In this document: in pieces, positions 8,499 through 17,275 of the stretch | Layout: each line of letters opens with the position of its first letter | How positions within the stretch are numbered: the first letter of the stretch is position 1 | Program-made: the position numbers and the translations under genes | The notes under the pieces: generated by a model | Told to the model about the DNA's origin: nothing | Databases searched by the model: none | What the model saw: only the letters and a program-made list of their open reading frames with translations | Assembly: GCF_004917075.1 (NCBI RefSeq) | Contig: NZ_SSYB01000001.1 | Span: forward strand, 248,001-312,000 | Source of the DNA: Geomonas edaphica | GTDB lineage: Bacteria > Desulfobacterota > Desulfuromonadia > Geobacterales > Geobacteraceae | Length of the DNA: 64,000 nucleotides | Reading direction: 5' to 3'

Positions 8499-9164
8499 CT
8501 ATTTGGAACGCCAGCGGTACAGAAGCGGCGGGTCCTTCAGGAAATCCACCGGGAGGTAGAGCATGTGCACGAGTTTCGTGAACGGGAGCACCGCGACGAT
8601 CAGGAAGGCGCAGGCGGCGTGCAGCTTGAACACGAGCGGCAGGTCGGCAACGTACTCGATCTGCGGGCGGAACGAGACGATGGACCAGAGATAGGGGACC
8701 GCGGTGTGCAGGTACCATTGCGAGCCCCAGCGCATGAAGTAGCCGATATAGATCCCGGTACCCGCCTGGAAGGCGAGGAGATAAAGCACGAGCCAGTCCG
8801 AACTGAAGGTGACCCGCTTCAGCATCCCCGAGTTCACGCGCCGCAGCAAAAGGAGCAGCACGCCGAAAAAGGCGAAGGCGCCGAGCCCGAAGAGTACGCT
8901 TTCCGTCGCGAAAAGGGTCTGCTGGTTACCGAGGAACCCCTTGAAGAAACCGGGGAAGGCGAAGCCCAGGACATGGGCCAGGAGGATGGGAAGGATGCCG
9001 TAGTGCCACGGGTTGATCCCCCAGTAGAGGACCTTTCGCTCGAGAAACTGCGTCGAGTAGGCCGACCAGGTGAGCCTATTGCTCAAAAAGCGGTACGGCG
9101 TTACCAGGAGCACCAGCGCGAGCGCCGCATAAGGGAGCGCTATGAAGATCAGATCGTTCAGCAT
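8499..9164 (-). CDS. narI: Respiratory nitrate reductase gamma subunit (cytochrome b)
   Basis: A 221-residue membrane cytochrome b that takes electrons from quinol and passes them via two b hemes to NarH. Five membrane helices are seen. The four axial heme ligands expected for NarI are present: His54 (NPWHYG) and His64 (LLAHVLG) on one helix, His182 (FKLHAACAF) and His200 (TKLVHMLYLP) on the last. The start is the ATG at 9164 within ATGCTGA, which overlaps the narJ stop by 7 bases and has a GGGAGG site upstream; a longer frame upstream is not supported. Its length matches the family (about 225 aa). Confidence 0.95.
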   Translation of the reverse strand: MLNDLIFIALPYAALALVLLVTPYRFLSNRLTWSAYSTQFLERKVLYWGINPWHYGILPILLAHVLGFAFPGFFKGFLGNQQTLFATESVLFGLGAFAFFGVLLLLLRRVNSGMLKRVTFSSDWLVLYLLAFQAGTGIYIGYFMRWGSQWYLHTAVPYLWSIVSFRPQIEYVADLPLVFKLHAACAFLIVAVLPFTKLVHMLYLPVDFLKDPPLLYRWRSK

Positions 9165-9703
9165 GAGGGAACCTCCCGGCAGTCCGCGCTGCAAAGTAGC
9201 TCGGCCGCCTCGACCAGGGTGAACCATGGGGACGTGTCGCGCGGGGCCTGGGCCCCGATCAGCTTGTTGATGCCGGGCAGCACCAGTTTCCCGATGAACT
9301 CGCGGCGCGCCTCGTCCTCGCCATGCCGCGCCAGGTGTGCGAGGAAGGAGAGAAGTACCGCCAGGTGGTCCGGGAGTTCCTCGTCGGGCGCGACGAAGCC
9401 GTGCCTCGCGTACTCCTGTTTCACCTGGATCATGTATCCCCCCTTTTTCTGGTTGTCGCCGTACAGGTGGTGACCCAGGTACGGCGCCCCGGCCGGGTTG
9501 AAGTCGAAGCGGGCGACGTACTCTTCCTGCAGTTTTTCCAGCGTCGATCCGGTCACCAGCTCGCCGAAGAGGTTCAGCCGCGACTGGATCTCGTTTTGCC
9601 GCAGGTAGCCCGCGACGCTGGCGAAGGATGCCTGCAGCTCCTCCCTTTGCCTTGGATACTCGAACAGTCTCGCCAGGGCGTCATAGCTCTGCTGAATGCT
9701 CAT
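9158..9703 (-). CDS. narJ: Nitrate reductase assembly chaperone NarJ
   Basis: A 181-residue cytoplasmic protein of the NarJ/TorD chaperone family. It holds apo-NarGH until the molybdenum cofactor and FeS0 are inserted and before docking on NarI. It is not part of the mature enzyme. The YDALARLFEYP opening, the EEYVARFDFNPAGAPYLGHHLYGD segment and the PDHLAVLLSFLAHLA segment match the family core. It is translationally coupled on both sides: its ATG overlaps the narH stop (ATGA, 9700-9703) and its stop overlaps the narI start. Length is slightly below the 230-residue enteric form but normal for deltaproteobacterial members. Confidence 0.93.
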   Translation of the reverse strand: MSIQQSYDALARLFEYPRQREELQASFASVAGYLRQNEIQSRLNLFGELVTGSTLEKLQEEYVARFDFNPAGAPYLGHHLYGDNQKKGGYMIQVKQEYARHGFVAPDEELPDHLAVLLSFLAHLARHGEDEARREFIGKLVLPGINKLIGAQAPRDTSPWFTLVEAAELLCSADCREVPSC

Positions 9704-11154
9704 TTGCCGCCCCTCCTGGTCTTTTTAAGGATGCCGAAGCCTCCCTCCTGCCTGCGTTTCTCCGGATCGTTCTCCTCGCGCTGCTGCGGCGGGATCACGT
9801 TGCGCTCGTTGTAGCCCGCGATGGTGAAGAGCCGGTACAGCCTCTTTGCCGCCGCTTCGTCGAGCCCCGCGTCCGCAAGGAGCTCCGGGTCGGCAGGGAG
9901 TCCGAGGTTTTCGGCCCGCATCCGCACCCTGATCGCGATCAGCTTTTTAAGCGCCTCCTCGATCACCGCGTGGTTCCCGCCGGAAAGAAGGCTCGCCAGG
10001 TAACCGATGGGAACGCGCAAGGTCTCCAGCGCCGGGATCATGCCGTGCTCGAGGAGCTTGTGGGTATCGCCCCAGGTGGAGAGGACCGGGGAGAGGGAAG
10101 GGATGTAGTACGCCATCGGGAGCGTCCTGAATTCCGGGTGCAGCGGGAGGGCGACACGGAACTCCTTCACCAGCGCGTAGACCGGGGAAGCGGCTGCGGC
10201 ATCCAGCCACTGGTCGGAGATGCCGTTCTCCTTGGCCTGTCTGCAGACTTCCGGGTCGCGCGGATCGAGGATGACGTCGCGGTGCGCCTCGACGAGTTCG
10301 GCGTCCCCCTTAAGTGCCGCTGCCTCGACGGCGTCCGCGTCGTAAAGGAGCACGCCCACGTAGCGGATGCGCCCGACGCAGCTGTGGGCGCAGGCGTTGC
10401 ACTGTCCCCCCTCGACGCGGGGGTAGCAGAAGATGCACTTCTCCGCCTTGCCGGTACTCCAGTTGAAGTAGACCTTCTTGTACGGGCAGGCACTGGTGCA
10501 GAAGCGCCACCCCTTGCACACCTCCTGGTCGACGAGGACGATGCCGTCTTCGCCGCGCTTGTAGAGGGCGCGCGACGGGCAGGAGGCGACGCAGGCCGGG
10601 TTCAGGCAGTGGTTGCAGATGCGCGGCAGGTACTGCATGAACATCGAGTCGTAGGACTCGATCACCTTCTTGTCTTTGAGGTTCAGGTCCTTGGCCGCGT
10701 AGACCTGGGAGCCGGAGAGGTCGTCGTCCCAGTTGGGGCCTCCCTGGATCTCCTCGATCTTCTTCCCGGAGATCTGGGAGAAGGCCTCGGCCACCGGCTG
10801 GTCCTTCGACTCCTTGGCGCCGGCCAAGTTACCGTAATCGAAGTCGAAGGGCTCGTAGTAGTCCTCGATCTTCGGCATGTTGGGCTGGAAGAACATGTTG
10901 GCGAGGGTGGGGCCCTTGCCCATGGCCTTCAGCTTCAGCTTCTTGCCGTCGACCACCCAGCCCCCCTTGAAGCGCTCCTGGTCCTCCCACTGCCGCGGGT
11001 AACCGACGCCGGGTTTGGTCTCGACGTTGTTCCACCACATGTATTCGGCGCCCTTCCTGTCGGTCCAGATGTTCTTGCAGGAAATGGAACAGGTGTGGCA
11101 GCCGATGCACTTGTCCAGGTTGAACACCATGACTATTTGGGCTCTAACATCCAT
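9700..11154 (-). CDS. narH: Respiratory nitrate reductase beta subunit (Fe-S protein)
   Basis: A 484-residue electron-transfer subunit that carries three [4Fe-4S] and one [3Fe-4S] cluster between NarI hemes and NarG. The first cysteine group CIGCHTCSISC is at residues 16-26. The second and third groups lie around 185-230 (CNHCLNPACVASCP, then CKGWRFCTSACP). In the latter the Trp at the second cysteine position is the feature that makes the [3Fe-4S] cluster in NarH. CIFCYP and CNACAHSCVGRIRYVG complete the set. All ligands look intact. There is no signal peptide, consistent with a cytoplasm-facing enzyme. The gene follows narG by 16 bp and overlaps narJ by 4. Confidence 0.96.
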   Translation of the reverse strand: MDVRAQIVMVFNLDKCIGCHTCSISCKNIWTDRKGAEYMWWNNVETKPGVGYPRQWEDQERFKGGWVVDGKKLKLKAMGKGPTLANMFFQPNMPKIEDYYEPFDFDYGNLAGAKESKDQPVAEAFSQISGKKIEEIQGGPNWDDDLSGSQVYAAKDLNLKDKKVIESYDSMFMQYLPRICNHCLNPACVASCPSRALYKRGEDGIVLVDQEVCKGWRFCTSACPYKKVYFNWSTGKAEKCIFCYPRVEGGQCNACAHSCVGRIRYVGVLLYDADAVEAAALKGDAELVEAHRDVILDPRDPEVCRQAKENGISDQWLDAAAASPVYALVKEFRVALPLHPEFRTLPMAYYIPSLSPVLSTWGDTHKLLEHGMIPALETLRVPIGYLASLLSGGNHAVIEEALKKLIAIRVRMRAENLGLPADPELLADAGLDEAAAKRLYRLFTIAGYNERNVIPPQQREENDPEKRRQEGGFGILKKTRRGGK

Positions 11155-11170
11155 TTATGGCTCCTTGATC

Positions 11171-14100
11171 CTATTTCAGTTTCCTGACCACCACGTAACT
11201 GTCACGGTTCACGCCGGTTGGGCCCCAGTAGTTGAAGTAGTAGCTGAACTGCGCGTACCCTCCTAGCATCAGGGTCGGCTTCAGACGAATGCGGGAGAGG
11301 CTGTTGTGAACGCCGCCCCTTTTCCCGCTTTTCTTCGACTTCTTGATGTTCAGGGTCCGCTCCGGTGCGTGATACATGATCGCAGCGCCGCGCGGTATGC
11401 GGGACGAGACGATGGAGCGGCAGACTACCGCGCCGTTTGCGTTGTACACCTCGATGGTCTCGTTGTCTTCGATACCGGCACCGGCCGCGTCCAGATGGTT
11501 CAGCCATATCGCCTGCCCGCCGCGGGAGAGGGTGAGCATCCTCAGGTTGTCGCTGTAGGTGGAGTGGATGCCCCATTTCCCGTGCGGGGTGAGGAAGTTC
11601 AGCACGAGCCCCTGTTCCCCCTCGGTCTCGTCCAGAAGCGCTGGGTTCAGTTTCCCCTTGAAGGTGGGGAGCCCCTCGTGGAACTCACGGTAGTACGGGT
11701 GATCCAGGTAGAGCGATTGCCGCCCGGTCAGGGTGCGCCAGGGGACCTCGTGCTCGACGTTCAGCGTGAACGGCGCGTACGGGCGACCGCCGTTCACGAG
11801 CCCGCTCCAGATCGGGGAGTTCAGCACCCGGCGCGGTTTCTGGGTCACGTCCTCCCATTTGATCCGCACATCGCGCGACCCTTCGGCTAGCTGCGCGAGC
11901 GGCTTGCCGACCCTCTTCTCCAGGTTGCGGTAGGCGCGGTGCGCGAGTTCGCCGTTGGTCTCGGGGGCAAGCGACAGGATCACGTCCGCCACCACCTTCT
12001 CGTCGGCGATGTCGATGAAGCTCTTGCCGTTCCAGGTACGGTTGGGAAGGGTTTCCCGCAGTTTCTCGTGCTCGTCATCCGCGTCGTAGTAGTTTCCGTG
12101 TGAACCGAGGTGCCCGATCTCGGGCCCGACCGATAGGTAGCGGTTGTAGAGGTTCACGTAGTCTCGCTCGACGATGGCGAGGTTGGGCATGGTCTTGCCC
12201 GGCACCGGCTCGCACTCGCCGAGTTTCCAGTCCTTTACCGTGCGCTGTGCGATCTCGCCAGGGGTGTCGTGTAAAAGCGGCGCGGCGATCACGTCGCGTA
12301 CCGGCTCGGGGAGGTGCGTCGCGGCGAGTTCGCTCACCTTCTTGGCGATCATGGTGAAGATCTTCCAGTCCGATTTGGATTCCCAGGAAGGGGGAACCGC
12401 AGCGTCCATGCAGTTAACAAAGGAGTGCATGTCGGTGGTGTTCAGGTCGCTCTTCTCGTACCAGGTTGCCGCCGGAAGGACGATGTCCGAGTACATGGTC
12501 GAGGTGTCCATCCTGAAGTTGAGATCGATGACGAGGTCGACCTTCCCCTCGGGGGCTTTTTCGTGCCAGACGATGTCCTGCACCTCGCCCTTGGCCGCCT
12601 CTCGTGCGGTACAGCTCGCATTCGGGGCGCCGAGCACATGCTTCAGGAAGAACTCGTGCCCCTTGGCGCTTGCCGAGATCGCGTTGCCGCGCCAGATGAA
12701 CCACACCTTCGGGCAGTTCCCCTCCCGGTCCGGGTCCTCGATGGCAAAGCGGGTGGTGCCACTTTTCAGGCGTTGTACGAGCCACGCGCGCGTCGCCGCG
12801 TCGTCCTCGCACCCCGCCTCCTTCGCCTGTTTCATCAGCGAAAGGGGGTTCTCGTTGAAATGCGGGGCGAAGGGGAGCCAGCCAAGCCGAACCGCTTTCG
12901 CGTTGAAGTCCGCGGCGTGCACCGGCATTTTCTCGCCGGTCTCCGGCTTGAAGTAATCCACGAAGCTGCGGTCGTAGCGCCACTGGTCCGAGTGCATGTA
13001 CCAAAAGCTCGGAGTGTTCTGCAGACGGGACCCCTTGATCCAGTCGTGGGCCATGGCGATGGAGGTCCAGGGCGAGAGCGGCTGGACCTTCTCCTGCCCG
13101 ACGTAATGGGCGAGGCCTGCGCCGTTTCTCCCGACACTCCCGGTCAGGATGAGGGCTGTTATCGCGGCGCGGTAGATGAGGTCTTGGTGGTACCAGTGGT
13201 TCACACCGGCCCCGATGATGACCATGTTGCGCCCGTTACTTTTCTCGCCGTTCTCACCCCATTCGCGTGCGATCTTCAAGACGGTCTCGGCATCGATGCC
13301 GGTGTGCTTCTCCTGCCATTTCGGGGTGAAGGGAAGCTCGGAATGATACCCGGCCGGGTAGTCGCCGGAAAGGCCGCGCGAGACGCCGAACTGCGCCATC
13401 AAGAGATCGAAGACCGTGGTGACTACGATCTCGCCCTTGTCGGTGGTGACGCGCTGCACCGGGACCTCGCGGACCGCGTCGGTTTCACCCTCGAAACGGA
13501 AGCGCACCCTGCGGGTCTCTCCCCCCAGGAAGGTGAGGGCTGGGTCGATCGCACCGCCGTCCACCACGTCCTTCATCTCGAGGTTCCAGGTCCCCTCCTG
13601 TTTGCTCCAGCGCGTGCCGAGGCTCCCGTTGGGGACGCGTACCGAGCCGTCCTGGTCCGCAACGCACAGGCACCATTCCGCATGTTCGAGGTTTGCCGAG
13701 CGCTCTAACTGGGCGGCGCGCACCAGTTCACCCTGGCGCCAGACGCCGTCTTGCTCCGTTAGCTCAACGAGGAAGGGGAAATCGGTGTACTTGGTGACGT
13801 AATCCTTGAAGAAGGGGACTTCGCGCTCGGCGTAGAACTCCTTGAGGAGCACGTGGTTCACTGCCATCCAGAAGGCGCCGTCGTGCCCCTGTTCCACCGG
13901 GAGCCAGGCGTCGGCGAACTTGGTCGCTATGGAGAAGTCCGGCGACATCACCACCACCTTGGTGCCGCGGTAGCGCGCCTCGGTCAGGTAGTGGGCGTCC
14001 GGGGTGCGGGTCATCGGGACGTTGGAGCCGCAAAGGACGATGTAGGAGGCGTTGTACCAGTCCGCCGACTCGTTCACGTCGGTCTGCTCGCCCCAGACCT

Positions 14101-14743
14101 GCGGGGAGGCGGGGGGAAGGTCGCAGTACCAGTCGTAGAAGCTCATGGCGACCCCGCCGAATAGCTGCAGGAAGCGCGTTCCCGCCGCATAGCTGATCAT
14201 CGACATGGCGGGAATGGGGGAAAATCCGACGACGCGGTCCGGGCCGTGCTTCTTCGCGGTGTAGATGTTGGAGGCCGCGATGATCTCGGTCACGGTATCC
14301 CAGTCGCCGCGCCTAAAGCCCCCCATGCCGCGCTGGCCGGTGTAGGAGGCGCGTTTCTCCTTGTCCTCTACGATGCTCGCCCAGGCGTCCACCGGGTCGG
14401 CGTGAAGCTTTCTTGCCTCGGTCCAGCGGTCGAGCAGCGCGCCGCGCAGGTAGGGGTGCTTGACCCTCAGGGGGCTGTAGAGGTACCAGGAGAAGGTGAT
14501 GCCGCGCGTGCAGCCGCGGGGCTCGTGGTTCGGGATGGTGCCGTCGAACTGCGGGTAGTCGTTCGCCTGCAGTTCCCAGCCGACGATGCCGTCCTTCACG
14601 TGCACCATCCAGCTACAGCCGCCGGTACAGTTGACGCCGTGGGTGCTGCGCACCACCTTGTCGTACTGGTGGCGGTTGCGGTAGAACTCCTCCCATTGCC
14701 GGTTTTGCGGCGAACGTTCGTCCTTGATCCTGTCGTGTGACAT
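11171..14743 (-). CDS. narG: Respiratory nitrate reductase alpha subunit (Mo-bisMGD catalytic)
   Basis: A 1190-residue molybdoenzyme catalytic subunit that reduces nitrate to nitrite. The N-terminal FeS0 ligand set HGVNCTGGC...GC has His35, Cys39, Cys43 and Cys78; histidine instead of the first cysteine is typical of NarG. The YDWYCDLPPASPQ segment (about 203-214) holds the aspartate (probably Asp208) that ligates molybdenum. GEQTDVNESADWYN follows, as in the E. coli enzyme. No twin-arginine leader is present, so the active site should face the cytoplasm and require nitrate import by NarK. The ATG overlaps the cytochrome stop codon (TAATG), so the two are translationally coupled. Length is near the usual 1220-1250. 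Confidence 0.97.
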   Translation of the reverse strand: MSHDRIKDERSPQNRQWEEFYRNRHQYDKVVRSTHGVNCTGGCSWMVHVKDGIVGWELQANDYPQFDGTIPNHEPRGCTRGITFSWYLYSPLRVKHPYLRGALLDRWTEARKLHADPVDAWASIVEDKEKRASYTGQRGMGGFRRGDWDTVTEIIAASNIYTAKKHGPDRVVGFSPIPAMSMISYAAGTRFLQLFGGVAMSFYDWYCDLPPASPQVWGEQTDVNESADWYNASYIVLCGSNVPMTRTPDAHYLTEARYRGTKVVVMSPDFSIATKFADAWLPVEQGHDGAFWMAVNHVLLKEFYAEREVPFFKDYVTKYTDFPFLVELTEQDGVWRQGELVRAAQLERSANLEHAEWCLCVADQDGSVRVPNGSLGTRWSKQEGTWNLEMKDVVDGGAIDPALTFLGGETRRVRFRFEGETDAVREVPVQRVTTDKGEIVVTTVFDLLMAQFGVSRGLSGDYPAGYHSELPFTPKWQEKHTGIDAETVLKIAREWGENGEKSNGRNMVIIGAGVNHWYHQDLIYRAAITALILTGSVGRNGAGLAHYVGQEKVQPLSPWTSIAMAHDWIKGSRLQNTPSFWYMHSDQWRYDRSFVDYFKPETGEKMPVHAADFNAKAVRLGWLPFAPHFNENPLSLMKQAKEAGCEDDAATRAWLVQRLKSGTTRFAIEDPDREGNCPKVWFIWRGNAISASAKGHEFFLKHVLGAPNASCTAREAAKGEVQDIVWHEKAPEGKVDLVIDLNFRMDTSTMYSDIVLPAATWYEKSDLNTTDMHSFVNCMDAAVPPSWESKSDWKIFTMIAKKVSELAATHLPEPVRDVIAAPLLHDTPGEIAQRTVKDWKLGECEPVPGKTMPNLAIVERDYVNLYNRYLSVGPEIGHLGSHGNYYDADDEHEKLRETLPNRTWNGKSFIDIADEKVVADVILSLAPETNGELAHRAYRNLEKRVGKPLAQLAEGSRDVRIKWEDVTQKPRRVLNSPIWSGLVNGGRPYAPFTLNVEHEVPWRTLTGRQSLYLDHPYYREFHEGLPTFKGKLNPALLDETEGEQGLVLNFLTPHGKWGIHSTYSDNLRMLTLSRGGQAIWLNHLDAAGAGIEDNETIEVYNANGAVVCRSIVSSRIPRGAAIMYHAPERTLNIKKSKKSGKRGGVHNSLSRIRLKPTLMLGGYAQFSYYFNYWGPTGVNRDSYVVVRKLK

Positions 14744-15567
14744 TATTTGTATCTCCTCTTGAAGGCGAGCGCGGCGATAAGGCAGAAGGCGAAGAAGCCA
14801 AGGCCGGCAATGGGGTAGGGATCACTTTGGGCCTGCTTTCGGGCGGAGGCGTCCTTGAAAAGCGCGGTGAGCGCGGTCGCCTCATCGTCGGTCAGCGGGC
14901 GGTCCGCGTAGATCTTTTTCATCACCGGGAAGTTGAGGCTTTTCAGCACGCCGCGCACGCCGTTCTCGCCCATCTTGCCGTAGAGACCGGTAAGGTCGGC
15001 GGCAAGGGCTCCGCTGTGGATTCCGGGATAGTCGAAGTGATGGCAGGAGACGCAAGGGGCGCCACCTTTGGCAAAGCGCTGTTTCCCGGTGAAGAGGTCC
15101 CGTCCTGTCGCGAGTAGCTCCTTGGTGACCACGACCTCGGCAGGCGGGGCGGCATTGGTCTCAGCAGGTGCTGGCGCACTACCTGACGCAGCGGAACCTG
15201 CAGCGGCGCCCGGCGCGGGAGCGCCACCACCCAGGAACGCGACGATTTTCTCGGCATCCGGGCGGCTCACCCCGAGGCTCGGCATTTCCATGCCGTACTT
15301 TTTAACCAACTCGGCTTGAGCCGGGTCCTTCGACGCGGTGAGCTTCGCCGGGTCGGTGATGATCTGCACCAGCCACTCGGAAGAACGCTTGGTACCGACC
15401 CCTTTAAGGTCGGGGCCGGCCCCGTCACCGCCGCCAATAGTGTGGCAGGAGGAACACATCTTGTCGAAAAGGTCCTTGCCCGCATCGGCGCGAACGGTTC
15501 CCGAGGCGAAAAGCACCAATGTCATCGACAAAATCAAACGGCCGAGTTTTGAAAAGGCAGGCTGCAT
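14743..15567 (-). CDS. Membrane-anchored periplasmic diheme cytochrome c of the nar operon
   Basis: A 274-residue exported cytochrome. A signal peptide spans about residues 1-27. The first heme motif CSSCH is at 38-42, with a likely Met ligand in YGMEMPSLG. A Pro/Ala-rich linker (about 115-145) joins a second domain with CVSCH at 172-176. A C-terminal helix (about 250-268) followed by KRRYK anchors it in the membrane. As the first gene of the operon, fused by TAATG to narG, it probably exchanges electrons with the Nar complex or a periplasmic partner, as NarC does in Thermus. It does not resemble the triheme PpcA family. The partner and direction of electron flow are inferred. Confidence 0.88.
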   Translation of the reverse strand: MQPAFSKLGRLILSMTLVLFASGTVRADAGKDLFDKMCSSCHTIGGGDGAGPDLKGVGTKRSSEWLVQIITDPAKLTASKDPAQAELVKKYGMEMPSLGVSRPDAEKIVAFLGGGAPAPGAAAGSAASGSAPAPAETNAAPPAEVVVTKELLATGRDLFTGKQRFAKGGAPCVSCHHFDYPGIHSGALAADLTGLYGKMGENGVRGVLKSLNFPVMKKIYADRPLTDDEATALTALFKDASARKQAQSDPYPIAGLGFFAFCLIAALAFKRRYK

Positions 15568-15688
15568 GGATTTTCTCCTTCTGCTTCCAGGTTGGTTGTA
15601 CGGGGAGGGGCTCTTGAGGAAGCCTTCGGCCCAGTAGTGTAAACGTTTCGGAGCAAGACGACTCTAGAACACTATTCTGTGGATAATT

Positions 15689-15702
15689 TTGACCTAGATC
15701 AA
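15689..15702 (-). promoter_or_regulatory. FNR/CRP-family operator of the nar operon
   Basis: TTGACCTAGATCAA matches the FNR/DNR consensus TTGAT-N4-ATCAA with one mismatch. It lies 122 bp upstream of the cytochrome start codon. A TAGAGT hexamer on the - strand (15661-15666) could be the -10 of a promoter activated from this site. This fits anaerobic or nitrogen-oxide control of nitrate respiration. The factor that binds cannot be named from sequence. Confidence 0.72.
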
Positions 15703-15795
15703 AAAAAGCGATAAGGCTGTCTTCCCCTTTTGCGGACTGAGGTGATACCGCGAGTTGGACCGATCCTGGGAAAAATGTAGCAGGGAAAATTTTGT

Positions 15796-15827
15796 TAATT
15801 AGGCTTGGACGGGTCGGGACCTAATTA
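15796..15827. promoter_or_regulatory. TAATTAGG...CCTAATTA inverted repeat upstream of nar
   Basis: A perfect 8-bp inverted repeat with a 16-base spacer, in the 379-base gap between moeA and the nar operon. It lies about 100 bp upstream of the FNR-type box. It could be a second regulator site for the nar promoter or a structured 3' element of the moeA transcript. The remainder of the gap (15568-15688 and 15703-15795) shows no coding potential. Confidence 0.35.
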
Positions 15828-15860
15828 TAACAAGGCAAAGAGGATTTGCAGGTTGAAGCA

Positions 15861-15903
15861 GAAAAATGGCGGCGGCCGTCGTTTATGAAGTGACCGCCGC
15901 CTC
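15861..15903 (-). terminator. Intrinsic terminator downstream of moeA
   Basis: On the - strand an 8-bp GC stem (GGCGGCGG / CCGCCGCC, + strand arms 15868-15875 and 15894-15901) is followed by ATTTTTC. It lies about 45 bp after the moeA stop codon. It should separate the moeA transcript from the nar operon. Confidence 0.75.
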
Positions 15904-15946
15904 GAAAAGGGGAGGGGGCTAGATGGGAGAGACGGAACGGTTCTGG

Positions 15947-17161
15947 TTACTCCTGCAAAAGGCCCATCTCGAAATTGCGGTCGAGCAGCATGACCTCCAC
16001 CTCGTTGCCGGACTCGATCCTGGATTCCGGCGCGAGCTTCATGAGGCCGTTGCCTAAGGTGAGGGAGGAGAGCCGCCCCGAGCTCTGGTTGCCGGTGGTG
16101 GAGACAAGGTAACGCCCGTCGCACTGCGACACGATGCCGCGCACGAGGTGGGGGCGGTTCCCCTTGTTGACCGCAGGCTCCTGCAGCACGGCCCGGACCG
16201 TCGGCCGGAACACGCGCCGGTGCCCCATCGCCTTCAAAAGGGAAGGGCGCACGAAAAGCTCGAACGAAACCATAGCAGCCACCGGGTTGCCGGGAAGGGC
16301 GAAGACGGGTTTCCCCTGCAGCGTGGCGTAGGCGAGCGGCTTGCCCGGCTTCATGTTCACCTTCCAGAAGTTCACGCTGCCGCCCAACTCCTCGATGGCC
16401 GCCTTCACGAAGTCGCGGTCGCCGACCGAGACCCCGCCGGTTATCACGAGGAAATCCGCGTTGAGCCCAGCTCTTATTTTTTCGCAGGTGGCCTCGAGGT
16501 CGTCGGTGGCGATGCCAAGCAGCACCGGGTCGCCGCCTGCGTCGAGCACCTGTGCGGCAAGGCTGTAGCTGTTGCTGTTGATGAGTTTGCCCGGTTCGGG
16601 CGTGGCCCCGGGCTCGAGAAGTTCGTCGCCGGTTGCGAGGATGGCGACGCGGGTGCGCCGGTAGACGGCGAGCGAGGTGTTCCCCATGGCGGATAGCATG
16701 CCGATTTCCTGCGGGCGCAAGAGCGAGCCTGCCGGGATGACGACATCGCCGCGGGAGATGTCCTCGCCGCGCCGTCGCACATGGTCGCCAGCTTTCACCT
16801 TGCCTCGGATGACAATGGCGTCGCCGTCCGTTTCGACATCCTCGATGGGCACCACGGTGTCGCACCCCGGCGGTATCTGGGCGCCGGTCATGATGCGCAC
16901 CGCGCTACCCGGCGGTACCGTCTCACGGCGCACCTCACCGGCGGGGAGAAAGCCGCAGACGCTGAGGCGATTATCCTGGACCGACGAGTGGAGAAAGGCG
17001 AAGCCGTCCATCGCCGAGTTATCCGCGGCGGGGATGTCCCACGGCGCTACGTGATCCTCAGGCGTGATGCGGTTCAGTCCGTGGAAGACGGTTACTTTCT
17101 CGATCTCGAGCGGAACGATCTGTTCCAGGATGATCCGCTGTGCTTCTTCGATACTCACCAT
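15947..17161 (-). CDS. moeA: Molybdopterin molybdenumtransferase MoeA
   Basis: A 404-residue enzyme that inserts molybdate into adenylated molybdopterin, making the cofactor required by NarG. The PAADNSAMDGFA motif (about residues 47-58) contains the essential acidic residue of domain III. ATGDELLEPG and TGGVSVGDRDFV are the substrate-binding signatures of the central MoaB/Mog-like domain, and a C-terminal beta domain is present. The start at 17161 is preferred: AGGAGG lies 12 bases upstream and the protein begins as other MoeA do. A frame extending to 17755 runs antisense through a divergent gene and is not credible. Its place next to nar suggests matched cofactor supply, although it has its own terminator. 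Confidence 0.95.
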   Translation of the reverse strand: MVSIEEAQRIILEQIVPLEIEKVTVFHGLNRITPEDHVAPWDIPAADNSAMDGFAFLHSSVQDNRLSVCGFLPAGEVRRETVPPGSAVRIMTGAQIPPGCDTVVPIEDVETDGDAIVIRGKVKAGDHVRRRGEDISRGDVVIPAGSLLRPQEIGMLSAMGNTSLAVYRRTRVAILATGDELLEPGATPEPGKLINSNSYSLAAQVLDAGGDPVLLGIATDDLEATCEKIRAGLNADFLVITGGVSVGDRDFVKAAIEELGGSVNFWKVNMKPGKPLAYATLQGKPVFALPGNPVAAMVSFELFVRPSLLKAMGHRRVFRPTVRAVLQEPAVNKGNRPHLVRGIVSQCDGRYLVSTTGNQSSGRLSSLTLGNGLMKLAPESRIESGNEVEVMLLDRNFEMGLLQE

Positions 17162-17203
17162 GGCGACGCTGCCTCCTGAATGTGCATAGATCTCTTCTTC
17201 GGC

Positions 17204-17231
17204 TTGACACTGCTGCCGGTCACTGTACATT
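17204..17231 (+). promoter_or_regulatory. Sigma70-type promoter for the divergent hypothetical gene
   Basis: TTGACA at 17204-17209 and TACATT at 17226-17231 with a 16-bp spacer. The predicted transcript begins near 17238. The promoter lies downstream of the first in-frame ATG (17180), which supports the GTG at 17276 as the real start. Confidence 0.55.
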
Positions 17232-17275
17232 TTGTCGGGATATTCTACCGCTTTCCATGGAGAGTCAAAGTCAAA

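Noticed and set aside
9628-11187. Long + strand open frame of 519 codons
   Set aside because: Antisense shadow of narJ/narH, which show complete cofactor motifs; the antisense product is Arg/Val-rich with no motif.
12314-13708. Long + strand open frame of 464 codons
   Set aside because: Antisense to narG in the high-GC codon pattern; no independent start signal or motif.
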